The position numbers were made by a program, and so were the translations under genes. A DNA stretch of 64,000 nucleotides from Anaeramoeba flamelloides (Eukaryota > Metamonada > Anaeramoebidae): positions 4,965,001-5,029,000 of the forward strand of contig JANTQA010000070.1 in the NCBI GenBank assembly GCA_027625915.1, given 5' to 3'. Numbering within the stretch: the stretch's first letter is position 1; each line of letters opens with the position of its first letter. A model generated the notes under the pieces. That model did not search any database and was not told the origin of the DNA. It saw only the letters and a list, made by a program, of their open reading frames with translations. This document shows, in pieces, positions 1-9,400 of this stretch.

Positions 1-985
1 AAATGAATAATTAAAATACAAAACACACAACAAAAATTTCAAATCAAGTTGGAATCTAATCCAAAGTTTTTGGAAACAAGTTCACTTTTTCATTTTAAAT
101 TTTCCAAAAAGCATAATAAATTTCAGATTTTATCAGCAGAAGATTAAAACCAAAATATTCCATTCAAAAGTTCTTATTCTTCAAAACTCAGAAAAGAAAA
201 AAGAAAACAAGCTCATAACATCTCTATTCAAATTCTTGAATGTACCTATTACTGATAAAGTCAAAAAAATGATTTGAACTTTTTTGTTCACTTTTCTCTT
301 CTTAAAGATGTTTTGATGAGCTTTGGAAAAAAGAAATTTTATTGAGTTTAAATATAAAGAAAATATGTAAATTAGTTGAAAAATAGACTATTCTTTGAAA
401 CAAAAAGAATGTAAGTCGATTTTTGGTGAAATAAAAAAAAAGAAAATTAAACTCCAAAAGTTAAAAAAAATTTTTTAACCACTTTTCCTTTTGTAAAATC
501 CAAAAATCTCTACTTTTAAAATGAGTCTTGACAAAATTTCTGAAGGGTTGATTATATAAAATTCATCACCAATACATTTAAATAAAGTTTGAAAAGTTTT
601 ACTTCATTTTTTCATTTTGGAAATTTGATTTACTTTAGCTTTTGATAAGACAGATAATTGATTAAAATGTTTAAGAAACTGTATAAAATTGGTTGGGATT
701 CAAAAAACTATTTGCGAAGAACTGTTTTAAAAGTAGAATTTAAGTGACTAGTAACTCTTATTTAATATTTTTCCCCAAAGGTAATAGTGAAATTATTTAC
801 ACAAATATACAATTAAATGAAATAAACAATCTTTATTTTTCAACTTTAGAGAGATGAGTTTTCAAATTTACGAATGAAATTCTCAGTAAAAAGATCTGGC
901 AGTGTTTACTTTTTTTCCCATTGCAATTTTAAGCCAAAAGATCATGATCCTAATCCTTTTTGTTTATGATTTTTAGATTAAAAAG
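1..985 (-). repeat. Repeat family G, copy 1 (cut by window edge)
   Basis: This block is repeated in the same orientation at 4354-5340 with only scattered differences, including a roughly 20-bp insertion near 5210 in the second copy. A more diverged copy lies in the opposite orientation at about 50780-51470, so the strand is called minus relative to that copy. The segment starts at base 1, so its true left end is outside the window. No open frame of useful length is present. I cannot assign it to a transposon class. Confidence 0.75.
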
Positions 986-1049
986 AGCCAGGCAAAAATT
1001 TTTGAATTAAAAATTAAATATTTTACTAATTATACACTTTTTAATAACT

Positions 1050-1740
1050 TTAATTAGAATAAACACCATTGGCTAATAATATATCTTTGATCAAAAAGTA
1101 TTTCTAAATATATTTAACGATTTAAGTTCAAAAATTCAATTTCCCAGATGCTAAACCCCATTAAACCCAAAGTAGAACCCGCTAAAAATGAAAAATTCAC
1201 ATTATTTTTAAGAATCAAACAAACTCAGATTGTTTAGAAATTATAGAAATAATAAACTTCATATTAGAGTCGATAATCATAAACGAAATACCTGAACATA
1301 ACCATAAATTTCAAAAAAAAAAAAAAACATGTTCAAAAAAATTTTGGGGACACTTTCATTGGAACGTCTCATAAAAATTTCAAAATTACTTGAGGAAATT
1401 AAAAATTGTTGACAATAAGATTTTTTACTTTTTTTTTAACTTGTAAATAGTTGAATTTTAAAAGAACATACAAAAACTCACTTTTCAGAATGTTAATTTG
1501 AATTTTGAAACATTTTTTTTTACAAATTTAACTTTTTTAAAATAAATAAAAAAATAAAGACGAAAAAAAAAAAAGCAAAAATCAAAATACAAAAAAAAAA
1601 GTAATAAAATGAGAAAAAATGATTTTGATCTTAAAATTGAAATTTTAGTTTGAGAAGAATAATAAATTAAACTCATGGAATGTATTCCATTTCTTCTATA
1701 AAACTAAGCCCCTTTGACTGAAAAAGAGTTTAGAAATCAT
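1050..1740 (-). repeat. Repeat family C, copy 1 (diverged)
   Basis: Read on the minus strand, this matches blocks at 30660-31205 and 59595-60130, and partly 37645-38050 (also minus). Shared words include the strings around ATTGAAGAAATAGAACATAT at one end and TTGAATTTTTCATTT at the other. A short piece, 15405-15490, matches 1060-1145. No terminal repeats or coding frame could be seen, so the class is unknown. The space from 986 to 1049 and from 1741 to 2460 shows nothing I can name. Confidence 0.55.
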
Positions 1741-2514
1741 ATTTTTTTTATACTAATCAATTTTACATTTTTTTTAATAGTTTGAACAAAAAAAGAAAAC
1801 AAGTTCACAACCATTTTAGTCTTTTTAATAACCAGAATAGTATAAAAAAAAAAAAAAAAAGAATTAGCACCATTTCAAGCTAAAAAATTATTTTTATTTT
1901 TTTTATAATGTAAAAAATGAGTTATTAATTCTTCTTGTTTACCTACATTCTTGTTTTTTTTTTAAGAAATTAGAGTAAAGACTCAATTTTTAATTTATTA
2001 TCCACTTGACGAAAAAACAATTATTTTTATAAAAATTAACATAATAATGTCAGCTCTGGGTGTAAAAAAAAATAAAAACTTTTTAGAGTTCACATTTTTT
2101 TCAATATTTTTGTAAAAAAAGATGTGATTATTTTTTTTTTCGACATAAAAATGGTTGAATTTTAATGATTTGTTTTTCATAAATAAAGTAAGAAAAACTG
2201 GATCTCAAAAAAAATATAATTTTCTCAGTTTTTGGGTTGATCAGAATTTTATAATACTTGCAATCTATAAAAAAAGAAAGTTTAATATATCACCGATAAT
2301 ATATTTTAAATTTTTACTCTGTATTCTTGTTGGACTGATTTATTAAAGTGTTTTTTCATTCATAAAAATTTGAATTACCATAAAGGAACTTCTAAAATAA
2401 ATTATCTACATCATTTCTGGATATATTCCATTGTTTTCATGCAATATTAAGTTATTAAAATCCGATAATTATTGAGTAATTTCCAATCTAGCCAAAAAAG
2501 ATTTCATCACAATA

Positions 2515-2690
2515 GATGTTTGGATAAATAAAAAAAGTAACAAAATTTTTAAAGATTAATCCACATTCTCCAAGAATAATTTATAAAAACGAACCAAAAA
2601 TTGACCAAGCAAGAATATCAAGATATAAAAGAAGATTTAAACCCAAAAAGAAAATATAAATTCTCAGTTTTTAATACTTATCAAAGAATT
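2515..2690 (+). mobile_element. LINE fragment (post-RT region)
   Basis: The stretch matches the segment downstream of the reverse transcriptase motifs in the longer LINE at 9540-9640 and the fragment at 48700-48895. The last of these can be read as VWRNKK followed by a PSPRIIY-like stretch, resembling the W-K-N/G-K-K block that follows the RT domain in non-LTR elements. It has no intact frame here. Identification rests on comparison with the other copies. Confidence 0.5.
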
Positions 2691-2718
2691 GAAATATTTC
2701 AAAAAAAAGACAACAATG

Positions 2719-2914
2719 CAGTCAGTTTCACTTTTAAGGCACAAACATTCAACGAAATTTAAGGCACAAAAAAAATCTCAATTAAGGCTCAAAATTCAAA
2801 TTCTAGTAAAAATAAATTGTAAAAATTAAAATTACAAATTTTTAGCCTTAATTTGAGATTTTTTTGTGCCTTAATTTTCGTTGAAAGTTTGTGTCTTAAA
2901 AGTGAAACTGGCTG
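2719..2914. mobile_element. Tc1/mariner-like MITE, copy 1
   Basis: A 196-bp fold-back unit. The left arm starts CAGTCAGTTTCACTTTTAAG and the right arm ends with its near complement, ...AAGTGAAACTGGCTG. The arms stay complementary for about 80 bp. TA follows the right end, and the left flank reads TG where TA would be expected. Related units lie at 31248-31440, 36887-37198 and about 38881-39078. The CAGT-type terminus with TA flanks suggests a non-autonomous Tc1/mariner derivative; no transposase is encoded. Confidence 0.75.
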
Positions 2915-3039
2915 TAATGTTAATTGGTAAGTAGAAAACTAAAATTACTAATTTAAATCTTTTTCAATTTAGAGAAAACTTAATATTATACAGTTCTGGA
3001 TTAAAAGTCACGAATATTTAATAATTATTAAAATAATAA

Positions 3040-3440
3040 CACCATAAACAAGCAGATGCGCCTTGGTGTTCTGTAAAGTGTTTTTTTTTTTTTTTTTTTT
3101 TTTTTTTTTGATTTTAGAAATAAAAAAAAAAGTATAAATTTTCTTTTTATTTTAAAAATTGAAAAAAAACTAATGGCCCTTTTATTGTTATTTACTCTTT
3201 GATATGTTAAATCCTTTAATTTTCCAAATAAATTGAAAACTCCAGAAAATCTAAAGATGTTTTTCTAGAATCCAAAAGAATGGAGAAAAATCAAAGATTT
3301 AATTCAATTCTTTAGAATTCTGAAAAAAATTATTACATCTTTTTTTTAACTTTGAGAAATAACAGAAATTTAGAAAAAATTATCTGCTCTTTTTTAAACA
3401 CTCTAAACCATAACCTTTTTTTATGTCTGGATTTGAGAAA
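3040..3440. repeat. CCTAGG/T-tract mosaic repeat, short example
   Basis: Contains a run of about 29 T followed by the modules that recur at 10560-11110, 54230-54840 and 57130-57740: an AAAATCTA-type piece, a CAAAAGAATGGAGAAAAATC piece and its near complement around TTCAATTCTTTAGAATTC. The pieces pair with one another as short stem-loops. No coding potential was seen. Confidence 0.5.
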
Positions 3441-3589
3441 TGAAATGAAAATTTTTAAAATTTTCTTTTTATATATGAAAAAAATCCTTACAACAAAAAA
3501 TATTTTAAATTAGTTGGTTCTAATTTCACTTTATAACTAAATAATCACAAATTATCTAAATATTTTTTCATATGTTTCTGTTAAAAATA

Positions 3590-3880
3590 ATATAAAAAAA
3601 AATTTCAACTTCAAAATTATTGAAGATATAGATCATTTATTATGAGGCTGCCATTTTTAAAAAATAAATCGAATAATTTGAATAATAAAATTAATTCATT
3701 TTATCAGAAAATGTTCAAGATAAATATCTTCTCTATTTTTGAAAATTTAGAGTTATTATTTATTTAGATATTGGTTAATGATAAAGAAAAAAATTGATTC
3801 TTTATCAGTATTTCTGAAAAAAAATTAGCAAGAATGTAAGTACCGAAGAGTGCCTAGGTTTTTTTTTTAATTTCAAATAA
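3590..3880 (+). mobile_element. LINE 3' end (zf-RVT remnant and tail)
   Basis: A stretch readable as IEDIDHLLWGCHF matches EDIDHFLWDCPF of the longer LINE at about 10305-10345. This is the E-x-x-x-H-x-x-x-x-C half of the zinc-finger-like motif at the C-terminus of many non-LTR reverse transcriptases. The following 200 bp and the end with AGTGCCTAGG and a T-tract also match that copy. It stops about 190 bp upstream of the tRNA-Lys gene. It is decayed. Confidence 0.6.
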
Positions 3881-4069
3881 CAGTTAAAAACCTAGAGGTT
3901 TTGCTTGATTCTTTTACTTTATGTTAGACTTAACTGTTGTTGAAGAAAATTAATTTTCTCTTTTTGATTTTTATTCAAAAATTAATAAATACTTTTAATT
4001 TATTTTTAAATCTTTATTTTAAGTTTATTCCATTTTATAATTTTTTGTATACTTCTTCGAGCATCTATT

Positions 4070-4142
4070 GCCTTGCTAGCTCAGTCGGCAGAGCGTCAGA
4101 CTCTTAATCTGAATGTCGCGGGTTCGAACCCCGCGTAGGGCT
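4070..4142 (+). tRNA. tRNA-Lys(CTT): tRNA-Lys (anticodon CTT)
   Basis: A full cloverleaf can be drawn without an intron. The acceptor stem is GCCTTGC with GTAGGGC (two G-T wobbles), the D-stem GCTC/GAGC, the anticodon stem TCAGA/TCTGA with loop CTCTTAA, a five-base variable loop ATGTC, and the T-arm GCGGG-TTCGAAC-CCCGC. The anticodon CTT is at 4103-4105. The A box (about 4077-4088) and B box (GGTTCGAACCC, 4121-4131) are canonical for RNA polymerase III. The base in the discriminator position (4142) is T, which is unusual because lysine tRNAs normally have A or G there. It is flanked by repeats on both sides. Confidence 0.95.
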
Positions 4143-4148
4143 AATTTC

Positions 4149-4162
4149 TTTTTTTTTTTTTT
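4149..4162 (+). terminator. Pol III T-run terminator of tRNA-Lys
   Basis: An uninterrupted run of 14 T begins seven bases after the tRNA body and is preceded by TTTC. Runs of four or more T on the coding strand end RNA polymerase III transcription, so this fits the tRNA gene directly upstream. Confidence 0.75.
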
Positions 4163-4353
4163 GGATTTCTTTAACCTTTTTATAATCTTCAAGTTTTATA
4201 CTCTCAGAATAATTGAAAAACTTTTTTTTTAGAGTTTTTATTTTAAATTTGACAAAGGCAAAAAAAATTTTTAACTGAAGGATCTCAAAAAAAGTATTTT
4301 CTTTTTTAACTTTAAAAAAGCAACATTTTAAAATTTTAGAATAAGCCCAAAAC

Positions 4354-5860
4354 AAATGAATCATTAAAATACAAAACACACAACAAAAATTTCAAATCAA
4401 GTTGGAATCTAATCCAAAGTTTTTGGAAACAAGTTCACTTTTTCATTTTAAATTTTCCAAAAACATAATAAATTTCAGATTTTATCAGCAGAAGATTAAA
4501 ACCAAAATATTCCATTCAAAAGTTCTTATTCTTCAAAACTCAGAAAAGAAAAAGAAAACAAGCTCATAACATCTCTATTCAAATTCTTGAATGTACCTAT
4601 TACTGATAAAGTCAAAAAATGATTTGAACTTTTTTGTTCACTTTTCTCTTCTTAAAGATGTTTTGATGAGCTTTGGAAAAAAGAAATTTTATTGAGTTTA
4701 AATATAAAGAAAATATGTAAATTAGTTGAAAAATAGACTATTCTTTGAAACAAAAAGAATGTAAGTCGATTTTTGGTGAAATAAAAAAAAAGAAAATTAA
4801 ACTCCAAAAGTTAAAAAAATTTTTTAACCACTTTTCCTTTTGTAAAATCCAAAAATTTCTACTTTTAAAATGAGTCTTGACAAAATTTCTGAAGGGTTGG
4901 TTATATAAAATTCATCACCAATACATTTAAATAAAGTTTGAAAAGTTTTACTTCATTTTTTCATTTTGGAAATTTGATTTACTTTAGCTTTTGATAAGAC
5001 AGTTCATTGATTAAAGTGTTTAAGAAACTGTATAAAATTGGTTGGGATTCAAAATACTATTTGCGAAGAACTGTTTTAAAAGTAGAATTTAAGTGACTAG
5101 TAACTCTTATTTAATTTTTTTCCCCAAAGGTAATAGAGTAATTATTTACACAAATATACAATTAAACCTGATAAACAATCTTTATTTTTCAACTTTAGAG
5201 AGATGAGTTATCATTTTTTAAATAGTTCAAATTTATGAATGAAATTTTCAGTTAAAAAGATCTGGCAGTGTTTACTTTTTTTCCCATTGCAATTTTAAGT
5301 CAAAAGATCATGATCCTATTTTTGTTTAGATTTTTGGATCAAATTAAAAAAAGAAAAAAAATGCCAAAAAATATAATTTTGGAAGAAATCTCACTTTTAG
5401 TAATTTCTGAGAATCTGTACAAAACAATTGACATTCAAACTTTAATCTTATTTTAAAAAATACAATAAAAATAAATCAAATATTGAATCCTTGAAGATAA
5501 TAAAAAAATGAATCATTTATTTTATTTTTGAATATTTATTAATTTTCTTGAAATTTAAAAGAATATCTAATATTTTTTTTCCAAATATTCCGAGTAATGA
5601 AAACAAGGAACTATTAGTATTAAAAAAAGTTATTTGATAATATCTATTATTTAATTTATGATTTGAAATATGTATTTGAATTTGTTTTATTTGTTGGAAA
5701 ATCCAGTAAAAAATTTGAGAAATAATTGTAAAGTCTATTGATACATTTAATCTTTGGGTTGGTTGTATAAAAATTTTCATCAGTATCTTCTTATGACTTA
5801 GTTTTTGATGAGAAAAAATAATAAAGATCAAAAAAACAATTAATTACTCATTTTTGTCTC
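4354..5860 (-). repeat. Repeat family G, copy 2 (longest in window)
   Basis: Bases 4354-5340 repeat 1-985. Bases 5340-5860, read on the minus strand, continue to match the third copy at 50780-51240; for example, both copies contain a stretch beginning AACCCAAAGATT and including AATAGACTTTACAATTATT. The element is therefore at least 1.5 kb. The minus strand has a 104-codon open frame (5517-5831), but the equivalent frame is not kept in the copy near 50.8 kb, so I do not call it a gene. The repeat starts about 210 bp downstream of tRNA-Lys. Confidence 0.65.
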
Positions 5861-6410
5861 ATTCATGAAAACAAATTGTAACCACTTATTCCCAGACCTA
5901 TAGGTTTTGTGTGAGTTGTAAATCATGAGCTAGTTAAGTAGGCAGGTTATTAAATACTGAATAATACCCCCTTACTTTTACCCGTTTTCAAATATTAAGG
6001 GTCAAAAAAATTAGAATCAAACATTTTTTTTTAAATAAAACAAAGTAAGAAACTGAAATTAGAGATCTCATTTTATACAAATTAGAACTTTTTGTTAAAT
6101 TTCTTAATACAAAATTTAGTGAGCTGAGAATTTCTAAGAAGAAATAAAATTCAAGATGTTAAAAAATAAAAATGCGAAGAAATTTTTTACCCCTTTAATT
6201 TTCAAAAGAGAATTAATTTGGCACTGTGATCAATATTTTTTGAATTTGAGTCATGTGATCAAGGTGTTAGTCTCGTAAATATCTCTTAATTAGCTACAAA
6301 ATGCCAAAATTATTGGTCCCTCTTAAAACACATTTAATTCAAGAGAATTAGAATTGTAAAAATATCAAATCAAAGGTATTTTATCATTTTTTATAAATTG
6401 CTATTTCACT
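5861..6410. other. Spacer upstream of the Rab gene
   Basis: AT-rich sequence with no repeat that I can match elsewhere in the window and no coding frame. It should contain the promoter and 5' UTR of the Rab5-like gene, but no individual element can be supported. Confidence 0.4.
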
Positions 6411-9400
6411 ATGTCATCATCTGACAGTGAAGAAGAAAACTCAGTTGAGTCTTGTGTTATAAAAATTGTAATGCTTGGAACATCTGGTTGCGGGAAAACT
6501 TCAATTGTCCAACAATACACTAAAGGCACATTCACAACAAAAACTGGAACAACAATCGGTGCAGCTTTTGCAATTCAAAAATTATTCATTCAAGATCAGA
6601 TCGTTTCCTTAAGGTGTGAACAAAATTAACATTACTTTCTTTCTTGTTTTATCATTATCACATTGAAATTTTTAAGAGAAGAGATTTTTTTGGTCTATGT
6701 GGTGATTCTTTTAGTGGACATTTTTGGAATTTAAACAGTCAGATTGAGAACAACCGTTTACAATTCAAAAAACGATTAAAGATTCCTCCAAAGATCCTAT
6801 ATTCCCAAAAAAAATCAATTTTTTGTGGGAACTCTTTAACAACAATACTTGAAATGATTTGTGAATTTTATAAAAAGAGAAAGAATTGAAAAAATCAAAA
6901 AAAAACAAAACTTTAAAAGTGTCGATTAACTTTTCTCAAAGAAAATCATTTTAAAACAAATCAACCATATTAATTTTGGACAGAATTAAGAGGTTTGTCA
7001 TTGTGATCTCGAGTGTTTGAATTTTAAATGGTACTAAATTTCTTCTCTTTTTCCTTACTTTTTTTTTCAATTTTGAAATATTTTATTTCCAATAGAATTT
7101 TCAGTTCACCGAAAGTGTGAAAAAATTTAATAAAAAGTTTTGTTTTAAAAGAAAAAGAGATCACCAATTTCAATTTATTACTTTGGGTCTTGTTGGTATT
7201 TGGAAAATAAAAGTGAAAAAATTAAATCAATCTAAAAAAAAAATTTCTCATTAAATCTTCAGGCCAATAAGATAGAGGGCCATTTCACATTCACCAATTA
7301 TACACTTTTTTCATGAACAAATTTATTAATACTATTAATTCAATATTACCATTGAGGAAAAAGTGTGAAACTAGGAAAAAAAAGTGAAACAGAATTAGAA
7401 TCGGAAACATTCTTGAAAATAAAAAATATAATCTTTTAAAAAGATTCAAATAAACATCAAAGAACAAATTATGTTTGATTGAACCAATAAAACAAATTTA
7501 AATTTAGTCTCTCTTTTAGATTCTCGAAATCATTAGAGTGGCTCTGGAGATCTCAAAAATAGTTCAATTTTTTCAACATATTAAAAATTAATACATCATT
7601 TTTTAAATTGGATACCAAAAGACAGTATTAAAAAAAACTTTAGTGTTTAGTCCCAATTATTTGTCTTTAATAATTTATTTTTTCTTTTTTTAATTCATTT
7701 TCCTTTTCATTTTCAGGTTCTATTAGTATTTACGATTATAAATTGTATTGAAGGTTTTTTAAAGTTTTGGAAATAATCTGAATTCTAATATTTTTTTATT
7801 TTCACGAATAAGCTATTTCCAAAAAAGACCGGAAATTTTATTTTTAAATTATCTTTAAACTCAATATTCATAAAAGTATTGAAATATCCAAAATTGTTTT
7901 TAATCATTTACTAAGTCTTAATAATAATTTAATTTGTTTATTAGTATGGAATTATATAAATAAAAGATATACCACTAGTTTCAAAGCTAAAATTTTGCCT
8001 GTTATGTTTTTTAATGAGATTAAAATTGGTGATTATTTTTTTCTTTTTGATTGAAAAATTGTAATTTTAGGGGACTTAATCTCAACAAAATATTCCTATT
8101 AAATTATCAACCAATATTAATTCATAACAAACTTGTAATATTTTTTCTCAAAATAAACACCATTTAAAAAATTGTGAACCAACTGAAATAATAAATTGAA
8201 AAACAAAAATTATATATATATATATATATATATATCCAAGAACAACAAAAATTAAATCTGATTTGTAACTCACTTTTAAATCATTCTAAATATATGAAAA
8301 TTTGATATTTTGATAATTAAAAAAAAAAAAATAAAACCAAAAACTAAAAAAAAACGAGTCACAATTTCCGTAATGAGCATTATCGATTTTTTATTACTGA
8401 ACTTTTACTGAAAAAAAGTTATCAACAAGAAGATTTTTTACAAATAATTAAATTCATTTTTAAAAGAAATTACATAGTCTCAATTGTCTGAGTGATAATT
8501 TGTTTTTTTGAAGATCTTTTTTTACTTCACATAACCTTTTGTAAAAATATAAGTATCAAAAAAAAGAAATAAAAAAAGAGAAAAAATAAAAAAAAAAAAC
8601 GTATAATTAAAAAAAAAAAAAAAAAATCGAAAATTTAGAAAAAAAAGAAAAAAAAAGTTGAAAAAGCAAAACCAAAATTTGAAAAATTAGAAATAATAAT
8701 TCTGATTCAAAAATTTGAAAATATTTTTTTGAGAAGAATACTGGATAAATCCTCAAAAAAAACTTTCATTAACATCATAAATAAAGTTAAAATTTTTGAA
8801 AAATAGTTTATAAATTGGAATCGAAAACTCTTGGAATTTATTATCAGATTCTTAATTCAAATTTTAAAAAAAAAATAGATACTTGAATTTAAGTTTTAAT
8901 ATTACTCTATGAATTATAAAAACTATAAATAGAGTAATAAAAATAAAGAATTTTTGTTGTTTTACTTGATATTAAAAAATGTTTCATTAAGATTAGTCAC
9001 ATTTTAGTGTGGTGTGCTCTTGATAAATATATTTGAAATGAAAAAATTAAAATATGGATAAAAAATCACTATAAAAATAAAAAAGAAGGAATAGGTGTTT
9101 ATCAAGGAGAATCTCTATCACATTTATTGTTTGAATTTATCAGTTATTGTTTCAATTAAAAAAAATAAATAACTAGTTCAACATTTTCAAATATTAGCAG
9201 ATGATTTGATTTTGATAATGGAAGGAAAAATATCAGCAATTGATAAAAAATTAATACTAATCTATATATAATTATTCAAGAATTTGTAATGGATCCAAAT
9301 ATTGATAAAACACTATAATCAAAAAAAATTACCAGGAATTAAATTTTTGGAAATTTAGTCAGAAAAAAAAAAAATTACAAAAAAGCTTGAAAAAAAGTAA

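Noticed and set aside
4104-4379. 91-codon minus-strand frame ending in SPTRGSNPRHSD
   Set aside because: The end is the well-known antisense reading of a tRNA T-arm; the rest is low-complexity.
1-5340. Two direct repeats of about 1 kb around a 3.4-kb interior, resembling an LTR element
   Set aside because: The interior shows no gag, protease or reverse transcriptase signal of an LTR type, holds a tRNA gene and other repeats, and the repeat continues past 5340 and recurs alone and inverted at 50780. A dispersed repeat family fits better.
5517-5831. 104-codon minus-strand frame
   Set aside because: It lies in repeat family G, and the matching stretch near 50.8 kb does not keep the frame. No motif was recognised.
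6644-6889. 81-codon frame directly after Rab exon 1
   Set aside because: It lies in the intron; the Rab motifs continue without a gap from exon 1 to 11522, leaving no room for it.
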